Assembly: GCA_029204225.1 (NCBI GenBank)
Contig: CM055093.1
Location: 31,383,777 to 31,447,776, forward strand
Length of the DNA stretch: 64,000 nt
Direction: 5' to 3'
Source: Diphasiastrum complanatum
Lineage: Eukaryota > Streptophyta > Lycopodiopsida > Lycopodiales > Lycopodiaceae
Positions 1 through 17,581 of this stretch are shown in pieces. Each line of letters starts with the position of its first letter. Within the stretch, counting starts at the first letter, position 1. A program made the translations under genes and the position numbers. The notes under the pieces are model-generated. The model did not search any database, was not told where the DNA came from, and saw nothing but the letters and a program-made list of their open reading frames with translations.

Positions 1-192
1 GCTCACCATTTTGTGAGAGATCAAGTCATTGCCAAAGAGGTGGAGCTTCAACATGTCTCTTCAAAGGAGTGTGTGGCTGATATCTTCACCAAACCATTGG
101 GAAAGGACCTATATTTAATGCATAGATCTAATCTTGGAATGTGCTCAAAGACTATGTTGAAACTAGCATCCAATGTTGAAGAGGGAGTGTGA
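1..192 (+). pseudogene. Ty1/Copia polyprotein, C-terminal RNase H end (partial)
   Basis: Frame 1 is open from the window edge to TGA at 190-192. It reads as the last part of a Copia RNase H: a histidine-containing start (AHHFVRDQV), then the hallmark stretch with ADIFTKPLGKD, which is the conserved end of plant Copia polyproteins. RNase H removes RNA from the RNA-DNA hybrid during reverse transcription in cytoplasmic particles. A purine-rich tract at about 178-187 and an LTR beginning at 188 follow directly, so the stop codon lies inside the first bases of the LTR, as is usual for compact Copia elements. The rest of the element lies off the left edge, so its overall state cannot be judged; the visible 63 codons are intact. 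Confidence 0.85.
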
Positions 193-842
193 AAATTGTC
201 AACATTTCCTAGCTAGTTTGAGGCCTAAATTGGCTAAAATTGTAAATAGTTTTGGTTCTGGAGTTTCACACGTGTGAACCAGGCCACAATGTTTTTATTT
301 ACTGTATTTTTTTAGTATGATGAAGTGTCAAACTTCATACCCTTCAAAATGAGACCATTTTCATGTATTTTGGTCATATAAGCCATTTTTAGCTATTTTT
401 CCTATATAGGGAATATCTAGGGTCAAGTACCTTCTAGAGAGAGGAGAGAGAGTCATCTTCCTCATCCATAAATAGTAGGGAAGTCGTGGAGAACAGGTTG
501 GAGAAACCTTTTGTATGCTTCATTGAGATCAATAGATCATTGTCATTGTTTCTTCCTCCATTGAGAGCATTGTTGTGTGTATTGTCTTCAAGCTATTGTG
601 TATGATCTTAGGTGCTTTCCAAAAGTGGTAGGCTGATGTATTATGGACTGTATAATGCTATTTTGGGCCGCACTTGATGTTTATGGAAGTTTCCATTTGT
701 GATAAATGCTTTTTGATCAAGTTCTTTGCATTCTAGGTAGCATAGAATGTGTTGCCAATTCCTAGCTTATGTAGTTTGGAGTGCAAGCATTCAAGCCAAT
801 GATCTTGGAGTTTAGATCCACTTAGGATCTGTATTTTTCACA
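188..842 (+). mobile_element. 3' LTR of the Copia element
   Basis: The LTR starts TGTGAAAA (188-195) and ends TTTTTCACA (834-842), giving inverted termini TGTGAAAA/TTTTCACA and the canonical TG...CA ends over 655 bp. A purine tract precedes it and the Copia RNase H reading frame ends within it. A TATATA box at 403-408 and a second A/T motif near 466-476 fit an internal promoter. The 5' LTR is off the window, so age and target duplication (right flank TTCAG, 843-847) cannot be tested here. The end positions rest on the inverted termini alone. Confidence 0.75.
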
Positions 843-1731
843 TTCAGTACTTTTGCATGTCAGGCTATCTGTGGCCTATTGTCCATGCACATCAGATTTA
901 GAGCTTGCATGCCATGCCATCTGTGGCCTATTGTCCATTCATGTCATATCTAGAGTTTGCATGTCAGTTTTCAAGCTTGCATGTCACTCTATGCATTCCT
1001 GAAAGGCCATGCATGTCACTTCATGACTGTTGCATGCTAGGAATCTATGAACTCTCATGATTGCATGTCACTTCATGATTGTTGCATGCCAAGAATCTAT
1101 GAACTCTCATGATTGCATGTCACTTCAGACAGGTACATGTCAAAAATCCATGAACCCGTATGATGGCATGTCAAGAATCCATGAACCCTTATGATTGCAT
1201 GCCTAGAGTCTATGAACTGTCATGATTACATGTCACTTCAGATAGTTGCATGTCAAGAATCCATGAACCCTTATGATTGCATGTCAAGAACCTAAGATCC
1301 ATTTTGAGTTGCATGATAAAAATCTATGATCCAACATGATTGCATGTCAAAAAGATTAAGACTTATGAAGAGATGTCTATGCTTTTGTTATGCTAGATAT
1401 GGAATTAAGATCATTGAGTATGAGCTAAGACTATGTTATGTTGATGTTCCTACATCTAAGACCCGTTGTATATGTAATTGGCATTGGCCAATTGGATTTT
1501 CATAATGATAAGAAAAGAATCCTTCTGGGGAGGGGGGTCCCCATCTTGACTCCTCAGTGCTTCCGCTATTGTGTGAATAAATCTTTGTGATGCAATGTTT
1601 TTCGAGTTTTAATTTAAAATCTTTGTGATTTTCAATAAGTTGATTTGAGACTAGCCTTATGTGAATGATTAAGCCAATTAAACCTTATGGGCTTTAGGAC
1701 CTTAGGATAGGCCTTCATTCTCGAGTTCACA
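843..1731 (+). repeat. Partial chromovirus-type LTR with GCATGTCA minisatellite
   Basis: This block is a diverged reverse-complement relative of the LTR at 50461-52288. 843-1370 is a degenerate array built around TTGCATGTCA and CATGATTGCATGTCA. 1490-1560 has the GGCATTGGCCAATTGGA-like segment and a GGGGTCCCCATCTTGAC segment, matching in reverse complement the stretches near 56928-57000. 1712-1731 ends CCTTCATTCTCGAGTTCACA, matching the reversed LTR terminus at 56759. It is therefore read as the 3' half of a plus-oriented LTR. The 5' half is missing, probably because the Copia element (1-842) sits against it. Confidence 0.6.
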
Positions 1732-1737
1732 AATTCC

Positions 1738-5322
<3,585 letters not shown>

Positions 5323-5365
5323 CTGCAACAAAGCCTCCTTGGTCTCCAACTTTACCGGTAGTACC

Positions 5366-6552
5366 ATGGATCGATGCTTGAGATTGAGCACCTTGTTTTC
5401 AATACAACTCTTGCTTCACACAAGCATTATTGTGCTTGTGTTCCATGGGTGGGCATCACAACAACGAATTACTAAGAGCAGGGAAATTAGGACTACTTTC
5501 AGCTACAACAAGTGGAGAAGAAGCATCTGTGGCTTCTCTCATAAGTAAGGACCTCTTTGAGGAGCTATTACACATCGCAATGATGTTGTCTGCCCTGCAC
5601 ATGGATTTTATACCTATGAAGCATTTCTAGCTGCAGCTGCTATGTTCAATGGATTTGCTACCACCAGGGATGTGGTCAAACAAAAAAGAGAACTTGCTGC
5701 ATTTTTTGCTCAAATATCGCATGAGACCACAGGTATATAGAATACATACAAACATTTATTTCATTTCAATTTTGACTCAAAGGTGTTACCAATGCTTGTT
5801 TCTCCCCTACCACATTCAATTGTCATCCTTGCCCCTTGCAAAAGCTAAGGGTCAATTTCAGTTCCACAATGCCAGGTGGATGGGAGACGGCGCCTGATGG
5901 CCCCTTTGCATGGGGTCTTTGCTACAAAGAGGAGTTGAATGCTGCGGCCCCCTATTGTAGTCCTAGTGTTGAATGGCCTTGTGCTTCAGGGAAAAAGTAT
6001 TATGGTCGAGGTCCCATCCAACTGTCTTGGTATGTGTCTTCGATCCATTCCAACCTAGCCAATCCAATGGTCATGTCCAGACTTTCATTAACACTATATT
6101 AATTGCCACATGGTGCTAGGAGAATAGTTATTTCTTTCCACAACCAAACAAGACTGAAGCTAAAAATTGATATGATCTATGTGTAGGAGAAAAACTACGG
6201 ACAAGCTGGTGTAGCACTTGGATTTGATGGCATAAACAATCCTGACCTGGTAGCATCTGATGCAATCATCTCATTCAAAACAACAATATGGTTTTGGATG
6301 ACTCCTCAAGCACCAAAACCTTCATGTCATGCCGTAATCATAGACGAGTGGAAGCCAACAACCACGGACATTGCCGCTAAACGCACGCCAGGTTTTGGAG
6401 TCACAACTAATATCATCAATGGAGGCTTGGAGTGTGGTCGTGGAAGTGATCCTCGAGTATTAGATCATGTCGGCTACTTCGAGCGATATTGTGCAATTTT
6501 GGGTGTTCATCCAGGAAAGAATTTGGACTGTGCCACTCAAAAGTCATTCTAA
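5366..6552 (+). pseudogene. GH19 chitinase (class II-like), three exons, exon 1 frameshifted
   Basis: Glycosyl hydrolase family 19 endochitinase, an enzyme that cleaves beta-1,4-GlcNAc bonds of fungal chitin. ATG 5366 opens a likely signal peptide (MDRCLRLST then a hydrophobic stretch to FHGWAS), so a secreted product is expected. No cysteine-rich hevein (chitin-binding) domain follows, and the protein ends at [10 protein letters not shown] with no vacuolar tail, so it is class II-like. Exon 1 is 5366-5732, exon 2 5876-6029, exon 3 6187-6552; introns of 143 and 157 bp have GT...AG ends and join in frame. Both catalytic glutamates are present: SHETTG (5723-5725) and CYKEE (5932-5934). [24 protein letters not shown] and IINGGLECG are family signatures. 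Exon 1 has two reading-frame shifts: frame 2 to 3 between about 5450 and 5525, and back at about 5573, where one base is missing in ELLHHRNDV. It is either a young pseudogene or carries two assembly errors. Exons 2 and 3 are intact. Confidence 0.85.
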
Positions 6553-7945
6553 GGGAGATGCAATATATTACATCCTATAAATATAGATCAACATGTAATT
6601 AGACACACAACAATATCAAGAAGAAGACTGTTTAGGAAGTAAAGTACATGGGCTTCATATTCGACTTCACATCTCAAGTAAACTATGTTCAAATTTGGAA
6701 TTTATAAACATTGGTGTCCAAAATATTTACAAAACCTTTCTCTTTCACAATTCATGCTTGTTAATTCCTAGAAGTCATTTTTTACTGCTTCATCGGTGCA
6801 CCTTATGTGACTACATATGTGGCCTTACCTTATTAAATAAATTATTCACAGCTTATAGCTTCGGAATGAAGTGATTGCCTACTCATCGAAGGCTTCTGGA
6901 TGGTTGAGTCCTTTGGCACCATATTGTCCATTTAGGTGTCCTTGGAATCAAACTCTTTGGATGGACAAGTCATAGTAGTACTTCATATAAATGCTCTAGC
7001 ATGATCAAGTTGTGGGCAAATTGAATCTCAAATTACTTTAGTTCCTTACATGAGAACTTACCAAAAGATGGTAAGAACATAGTGATGACAAAGGATAAAA
7101 GTGATAATCCCTCTCCCAGTCTCTATTAGAGGAGTAATCCGATATGGCTTGCCAATATCTCTCAACAAACTATTTAGGCAATAAGCCATACAAGGTGTGA
7201 GCCAAACATTGGGACACATTTTCATCTAAAGTCGTCTCATCTACACCACTTGATGCACACCCTCTCCAAGAAGCTGAATGACATTTGTTGGTCCACCTTG
7301 TTCCAAAGCTTTAGTCCAAATCTCAAACAACCTCTTTCCACTCTTTCCACCTTCTACATTATTTATGGTGTTCAAAAAGTATGTCTGACCCCATGCATAA
7401 CCAACTCATGGTATTGCTCCGACCAACATTGATTTGGGACACACCTTACCTATCTCATCATTCACAAATTACATCTAACCCTTTGTCCAATTTGGCCTTC
7501 TGAAATTGAAGCAATGTTTATAGTATTCACCTTTCCCTTGAACTCAACCACCAATGCACATCTTAGGTTGCCTTGCACTACATGTATTGAAGATTGCTTA
7601 TTAGACTCAAATGTAGATCTTCTCTGAAATACACTAATAGGATATGACTAGTAACTTTCACTTGATCATCCTCCCAATGTTTGAAGTGAAGATGAACTGG
7701 ATGTTGGAGCTCAAGGTGCACTATATGTTGATATGCTCTTATGCTATTTAGAAGAAAAAAGCATCTCATAATCCAGCTTCTTCTAAAGAGATATATATTG
7801 GATATCCAGATGCCATGTCCTCCCCATTAAATCAAATGATGGCATACATGATCGACAATGCCAGCCTCTCCAACTAAGAACGTTGCGAGTTTTTTTATGC
7901 TTAATAGAAAAACCCTTCAACAAGAGAGTCTTGATTTGAATTCAT
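6553..7945. other. Non-coding spacer between chitinase and repeat copy 2
   Basis: This 1.4-kb stretch holds the presumed chitinase 3' region and then unique-looking sequence. Short ORFs (for example 7250-7432 plus and 7578-7769 minus) show no recognisable domain. No LTR termini, tandem repeat or RNA gene was seen. Confidence 0.5.
6836..6841 (+). terminator. Candidate poly(A) signal AATAAA of the chitinase
   Basis: AATAAA lies 284 bp downstream of the chitinase stop codon in A/T-rich sequence. Plant poly(A) signals are loose, so this is only a candidate. Confidence 0.3.
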
Positions 7946-11312
<3,367 letters not shown>

Positions 11313-11649
11313 AAGTTTAAAAACAGTGTTGTGATTTTTCATCTTTTCTTTGCATGTGAGAATTTATATGTAAATATGCAGACTGCGCGACAATGCAAGT
11401 AAAGATGCAGCATGAATGGAGGCAGATTAAAATGGGATTTAGGAGAGTAGAGGAAATAAATCCAACATGATTTGCTATGGCTTAGTCATTCTGGAGATGC
11501 CAATACAAGATGTTTTTCTTTACATGGATTGTAATAATTTAGTTGATGGATTGTATTTCCCTCTTTCATTAGATAGGAAATCTCTATTTTGTGAATCTTA
11601 CATTTATTATTAGAAGCAGATTTCCCAGAATACATTCCATCAAGACAAA

Positions 11650-13535
11650 ACATGTATTATATCTTGTACATATGTTTGCTGTCCAAACTACTTGGCAGAA
11701 CAACTTTGCTAGATCTATGCTACATCAAGCACATTAATCTTCGAAGTTCTGGGCAAAAGCTACTACCAAAGTCTATTATGAATAGATTAGATCCAACACT
11801 AGAGCCGTCAACAACAACAAAAACTCCTTATGAAGTATGGCATGGACACAAGCCTAGTGTCAGCCATCTAAAAATCTTTGGTTGTATATGTTTTGTTCAC
11901 GGTCCTAAAAGTAGCTTAGGAAAAAGCTGAACCAAAGGTCAAATAAATGCTTTTTTCATTGGCTATCCTGATGAAGATAAGGCTTATAAAGTTTATGATC
12001 CATCCACCAATATAGCATTTGTTTCTGAGGACGTAATATTCAAGGAACATACTTATATGATTTTCCACAACCATCGATAAATGATGTTGTGTCATTTCAT
12101 CCTATTTATCGCAGCATTGAATCTTCCAATCATGATTTTCTTCTATAGAACCTACAACTATAGCTACCGAAGCTGAGCAGCCGACAACACCTATTAAATG
12201 ACCAGACCAAGCTAGCTCGATCAAGTATGGAGAAATTCAAGAAGAAACACCATCGCATTCTGGTCAACCAAATGTTCGTAGTTCCTCATAGACTAGAATA
12301 GTTCCTGAGAGGTATACACCTCAATGTTTCTGGACTTCATCCGAAGATCTATAGTTTCTAATTGAAGCTATTAACTCTAGGGATGCGATGAAGTGACGAG
12401 AAGTTATTGAAAGTGAAGTACAACTCACTTTTGACTTCATCTTGACATGAAACTCCATCGACATCGACATCGAAGTCATGGACTCAACTTTCCCAAAGTC
12501 ATCAACAATCATTGACTGTCACTATTCAAAATGGAGCTCTTCCTCTGCCCTGTCCAAATATATCGACTTGAAGCAGAAGCGAGATTGACTTTATCAAAGT
12601 CCACATCATCAACCTCCCACTCACAAGAGAGCTATCAACAACAAGTCGATCTTCAAGAAGAAGATCAACTCTGATGGTTCCATTGCAAAATAGAAAGCTC
12701 GACATCTTATTCAAATGGTTTTGCAAAAAAATTTGCTGATTGTAATATTTCTTCCAAGCATAGAAGTGTCAATGCAGTTCATATAGCTCTTTACGTAGAT
12801 GAAGCATTTATTTTGTCTAACAACACTTTTCTAATGAACACTACTAAGAGTGATCTATCAAAGGAATTTGACATGACTGATCTAGACATTGTTCATTCTT
12901 TGTTAGGAATTCATATTACTAGAAATAGACTTCATAAACAGATCTATCCTAGCCAGCAGAAATATCTAGAAAATGTTCTAGAAAAATTTCATGTTTCTGA
13001 TTACAAACTGATTAATGGGGCCAATGGATCCAAGTATAGTATTGACCAAATCTTCTTGTGTTGAGCTTGATAGTGAAGCACTCGACTTAGCGAAGTACCC
13101 TTATCGTTCATTAATCAGAACTCTGATGTATGTCATGATGTGCACCAGACCAGATTTAGCATATAGTATTAGCACGTTAAGTCAATACATATCTATTTCT
13201 AGGATCTTGCATTGGAAAGCATTAAAGAGAGTGATAAAATATAAATCTTACATCACACTCATTTTTAGCCTACTACCATTTTGTGTGACAATTTGAGTTG
13301 TATTTCACTGTCTTTAAATCCTAGATCTCATAACAAGTCAAAGCACATTGAAATCCTATATCATTTTTATTAGGGACAAGACTTTTTTAGGACAAGTGAT
13401 TCTTCAATAATACTCCACAATAGAAATGGTTGAGGACACATTCACCAAAAGTTCTTCCGAGGATCAAGCACCAGAAGTTCTTCAACATGCTAAACCCGTC
13501 GAAGACATTCAAGGCACTAACCGTGACCTTAAGGG
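11650..13535 (+). pseudogene. Ty1/Copia pol remnant (integrase, RT, RNase H)
   Basis: A degenerate Copia polyprotein in several frames. 11790-11930 is the C-terminal integrase hallmark (KTPYEVWHGHKPSVSHLKIFGC), continuing past a stop into a GYPDEDKAYKVYDPST segment to about 12060. 12170-12720 is the poorly conserved linker with several stops; the N-terminal RT motifs are not recognisable there. 12780-13064 is the RT palm, where the catalytic YVDD reads YVDE (IALYVDEAF). 13065-13250 holds the TRPDLAYSISTLSQY segment, and 13280-13380 the RNase H end (SHNKSKHIEI). Stops, frameshifts and the altered RT site make it non-functional. No 5' LTR or gag was seen at its left side. Confidence 0.8.
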
Positions 13536-13539
13536 GGAC

Positions 13540-13795
13540 TATTGGAAAGTAAGCTCGTAGTTTACTCCTTGGTGATACTATTTTTATTTCAAGATTCTTC
13601 ATGCACATTTTTTGATCAATGATCTAGGGTCAAATACAACCTCTTCTGGGTTCTATGTCTGCTCATCTGATACCTGCAAGAATCATAAAGTATCCTAGTT
13701 TGCTATTCTGCAGAATTACTCTCATTCTGTGTGTAGAACAATGCCCAGTAAAATACACGGGTTTCTACTAGCAGTTTGACAACTTGCAATTTTAC
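13540..13795 (+). mobile_element. 3' LTR of the Copia remnant (end approximate)
   Basis: A polypurine tract AAGGGGGAC (13531-13539) directly precedes TATTGGAAAG, matching the usual TGTTGGAAAG start of short plant Copia LTRs with one change. Downstream are AATAAAA-like and pyrimidine-rich stretches typical of such LTRs. The right end is not certain; it lies somewhere between TTTCTACTAGCA near 13772 and about 13795. No second LTR was found. Confidence 0.5.
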
Positions 13796-13799
13796 ACAA

Positions 13800-15015
13800 A
13801 GTCGAATCAGCCAAAGTCGACTTCATCAACTTTTTGGCTAATCTATATCAAAGGGTATCCGATATGATGATGAGATGCAGGAATCAATTCTAAAGTGACA
13901 TGGATTTCTCAAATTTCCAATATGCTCAAAGATCCTAAATGTTGTACAAAGTGATCTAAAGATAAATGGATGAATGAAAATGTATTCTTGAGCTACTCTA
14001 CTGAAGACTCTCATGCAGCAGCTATTTCTCATGCAAAAATCAATCATGCAAAAGGGGCAAAGAGAAACAAGGAAATAAACGAACGGAGAGTGAGTACTAT
14101 ATGGCACTTGTTGAACAAAACTTTCATTCATCAACCTTGATAATTCACCTTGACAATTGCAATATCCCATTAGTCTTGTAGAGTAATGATAAAAACTCTA
14201 ATATGCCCTTGTTAAAAACAAGACAGGGTTGGTGACACTCAATCTACCATCATTGATAGTAGATATTGTAAGATATGGCTTGAAATGTATGGAAGAAAAA
14301 GATACAATTCCCATTAGTATCTTTTGAATCATGAGATTCATAAAATGAATCTCTGTTAGATTTTTGATTTGCAGATTTGGTTTGTTGTATGTAGGTGTTG
14401 AAAATCTCATCAGAAAATGGAAAGACATATTGATTTGAGGTTCCAGGAGTGGAGATAAAATGTCAATCCCCTGGGGAGGGGGTCTTGATTGGACAATCAA
14501 CCATGAAGCGGTCGATCTCACCACAGATGAAACATTGGTTGTGCACTGGCCCTTGTGTAATGGCATAAACATCTTGTATGGCTAGTGGTTTTGGACTTTC
14601 TGGTGGGTATTCGTGATAATGCAAGGAATGTCCAGATTGTGACGGTTGTTCTTATTGTTGGATGGCATGTGCTTGGATATGCTGATATGAAGGGCAAGCA
14701 TCAACATGATGCATAGCCCGCCAGTGTGGACACCAGATGGATTTTTGTCTCTTAGGTACCTGGGCAGGGTTGACAAGGCATACTGCATTGGATAAACTTC
14801 AAAGTAGTTTGAAACTCATTGGTGAGTTTTTCCATTTGCAGTTGATGTTGCTGATTAAGCAACTCCAACTAGGATCTCCAAAGCTGATCTCGGGTATCCT
14901 CGATCGGCTTCAACTCATGGACATGAGCACGAGGTGCTTTCCTTTCCCAAGATTTGTCAACATCTGATCCTTCATCTTCTTCCTTGATGGCATCAGACAT
15001 AGCTAACTTTAGACT
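13800..15015 (-). pseudogene. gag remnant of a Tat-like Ty3 element, deleted copy
   Basis: Read right to left, this matches the gag and following sequence of the plus-strand element at 37090-38590. It contains SNDEYTSLKLAMSDAIKEEDEGSDVD (14995 downward, quoted in part), then two zinc-knuckle regions: CPHWRAMHHVDAC near 14720, with the second Cys lost, and CFICGEIDRFMVDC near 14530, with the His changed to Arg. The 3' part (14230 to 13860) aligns with 38220-38590. The gag N-terminal half, leader repeats and primer-binding site are missing, because the LTR at 15016-15738 joins gag directly in the middle. It is a recombinant deletion derivative without coding capacity. Confidence 0.75.
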
Positions 15016-15738
15016 CGTATATTCGTCATTAGATCTAAGAAACAAGAAATTAACTAAACTAGATAGCATTTTGGCAGTCCAAGGATAAAAAAACACTCAT
15101 TTCTTGATTCTTGGACAACCCAAGAACATAAAAAACTAGAATGTCAAGAATTTGCAAGATTTACGCTACATTTCTAGCCTCTATAGTTTATCTGAATGCT
15201 GAAACCTACTTTAATCCACAAGCAAGAAAGGAAATTTAATCCACAACTAGGAAAGCAAGAAAACTAATCCACCACTAATCCACAACCACACACAAAGGAA
15301 TGGAAGGACATGATCATAAGAGGGTCACTCAAGTAAACAATCATGATCAAGGAGCTCAAAGGATGCACCAAACTCATGGAGGCTCTTAAGTGGCATCCTA
15401 GTGGCATTCTCACATTTCACAAATTACAAGTTGAATTATGCTCTCTCCACTAGAGGTCACCATCAAAAGGTGGCTCACTCTACTTTCTTGAAGAGGGGTC
15501 TACTTGCATTTATTACATTAGCCTAGAAATACTAGTTCCTACATGGTCATTCCATCTTTTGGGATTCACCATGAGGCTTTCACAGTTCTTGCTTGCCATT
15601 ACTAACTAGTACTTCTCGGCTCTCATACTTAGCTCTCAGTCTTCTTTAATCTCGTCTTCTTAGAGACCTCCTCAGTCTAAGGGTGCTCTTGGTTAGCTCT
15701 GGTTGAGTATCTTGGGGATTCATCATAATCAGCCAACA
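15016..15738 (-). mobile_element. Truncated 5' LTR of the Tat-like family (copy 3)
   Basis: The reverse complement starts TGTTGGCTGATT at 15738 and follows the LTRs at 32042-33204 and 40097-41246, including the GGGGATTC start, the TGTGGATTA-rich middle and the TCCAAGAATCAA segment. It stops at about 15016, where it runs into gag sequence, so roughly the last 400 bp of the LTR are missing. Confidence 0.75.
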
Positions 15739-16089
15739 GCGATGAAAGTGCAGTTTGGCGGCATGACTACTCATTATTGGTGACAATTTTGAGAGGGCAA
15801 CAGGTGAGAGGTAGGCATGGTTTGCCGATTACGGGTGGAAAAATCTCATGATCATGTTCAACTTTTGGAGTTAGAATCGACCAATGTCAGGTGGCATTTT
15901 GGGGGAACACTCCCACAGGGATGATCGGCAGTACTGATATTGTCAAGTCAAGTGATAGCTACATTGACACACGCATCTGTAGTTTGGAAATTTCTCGTTC
16001 AGAGGAAAATATGGGGTAGCTTGGAGGTACAAACATTTTGGTAGTCATGGGTGATAGAAATGCAAGGTTGTGCTAGTTGGAAGCCATTG

Positions 16090-16970
16090 GGCAAGATAGT
16101 GGACTTGCACTGGATGATTGTGTGTGGGACATTTGGGAGATGAAGAACAGGTCAATAATCACACTTTGGAGACTCTTGGCGAGTGGTAAGTGTGATGTTT
16201 TGTGGATTTTGTAGTTGGTAAACTATCTATTGGAGGCAAGTAAGAGATTCAAGTGCCACTTTTGTGGTAAGAAAGGACATTTGGCAAAGAAGTGCTTCAT
16301 AAGGAAGGAGGCACAAGGCAAGAAAACAAATCATGTCCAAAAGTTATTAATAGTGACCAAGAGGAGTTACTTTTGGTGCCCAATTTTCCTTCAACAAGTT
16401 TCAAAGGTGAAGATGAGCCTTGGTGGATAGATAGTGGGGCTACCTCCCACATGACAACTCACAAAGACTAATTCTCTTAACTCCTACTTTTTTTTAGTCT
16501 AATAAATTTATTTTTGATGCAAATGGTTGTGAATTCAAGATTGAGAGAGCGGGTTACTCCATATGTGTCTTGGATCTACCAAGAAGGACAAGCTTGAGGG
16601 TGTTCTTTATGTTCCTAGCATAACAAGGAATTTGTTGAATGTTGGACAACTCTTGGACAAAGGCTTCTTTGTTAGATTAGTTGGAAATGCTTGCTTGAAG
16701 AGTTTAAATCATTGCAAGAGGGGCCAAGTTTGGAAGGCTTTTTAGGCTTGATGGCTTATGTGAGAGCTGATCATGGTGGATTGATGGTCGAGGAGGAGAT
16801 AAGACAAGTGGAGTCATGTCAAAAGGAATTCGAGGAGATAACAAAAGTGGAGTTGTGTCAAAAGGAAGTGGATCTTTCTAATCACCAATTCATTGAGCGG
16901 CTATGTGCAAGGAGGAGTCTATTCTTCATATTCCTAAGTCTTTCGCAAAACGTGGTGCTGTAAGGGAGGC
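16090..16970 (+). pseudogene. Ty1/Copia gag zinc knuckle, protease and pre-integrase remnant
   Basis: 16245-16290 encodes a CCHC zinc knuckle (CHFCGKKGHLAKKC, CX2CX4HX4C), which binds genomic RNA in the capsid. About 16415-16465 encodes the aspartic protease core WWIDSGATSHMTT, in a different frame from the knuckle. 16563-16680 holds the pre-integrase block with KLEGVLYVPSITRNLLNVGQL. The segments are separated by stops and frameshifts. 16740-16960 continues with an EF/CQKE-rich stretch and a repeated TGTCAAAAGGAA motif, then the element ends near the TA array. Integrase and RT are absent. Confidence 0.8.
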
Positions 16971-16982
16971 ATGTTCATCGTT

Positions 16983-17010
16983 ATATACATACATACATAT
17001 ATATATATAT

Positions 17011-17048
<38 letters not shown>
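16983..17048. repeat. (TA)n microsatellite
   Basis: Imperfect ATAC/AT repeats running into a TA array, immediately after the Copia gag/protease remnant. Confidence 0.9.
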
Positions 17049-17052
<4 letters not shown>

Positions 17053-17298
17053 CACATCAATATAATAAATATACTACAATACAAAAATAGGCTTGATCAA
17101 ACTTACAAATCATGACAAAGAGACCATTTTCCCTTGCTATCAATAGCCCCACTCCAAATTAATGTCACCACATACTCCCTCCTTTAGTGTTTAGGCATTT
17201 CCATATTTTAGAGAAAGTTATAACCTCATTTTAAATAGGAAAATATATGGACCATAGTCCTTTTTAGAATTCAACATGAACCATTCATCCCTTATATT

Positions 17299-17354
17299 TA
17301 TGCATGCATGCATGCATGCATGTGTATATATATGTATTTGCACACACACATAGA

Positions 17355-17385
<31 letters not shown>

Positions 17386-17418
17386 ATTTTTATTTATGTA
17401 TGTATATCTATATAGAAA

Positions 17419-17470
<52 letters not shown>
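17299..17470. repeat. Compound simple repeat: (TGCA)n, (TG)n, (TA)n
   Basis: Successive arrays of TGCA near 17299-17322, TG near 17359-17386 and TA near 17422-17470, with short spacers. Such compound alternating purine-pyrimidine tracts can adopt non-B DNA; no gene is present, and the ORFs across it are artefacts. Confidence 0.9.
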
Positions 17471-17474
<4 letters not shown>

Positions 17475-17511
17475 AACTTATGTACACTTTTGCGCATGTG
17501 TATCGGTGCAC

Positions 17512-17581
17512 CATGCATCCTCCTCCCCTCACCCATGCATGAGCTTGTTCTAACTAAAAAACTTGGGGAGGAGGATGCATG
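17512..17581. repeat. Perfect 17-bp inverted repeat around GATGCATG
   Basis: CATGCATCCTCCTCCCC at 17512-17528 is exactly complementary to GGGGAGGAGGATGCATG at 17565-17581, with a 36-base loop. Further GATGCATG/CCTCCTCCCCATGCATG pieces lie at 17595-17625. It could fold into a hairpin or be a remnant of a small inverted-repeat element. Confidence 0.7.

Noticed and set aside
843-1370. CRISPR-like array of GCATGTCA repeats
   Set aside because: Units and spacings are irregular, the context is a plant LTR, and matching arrays sit inside both LTRs of a chromovirus.
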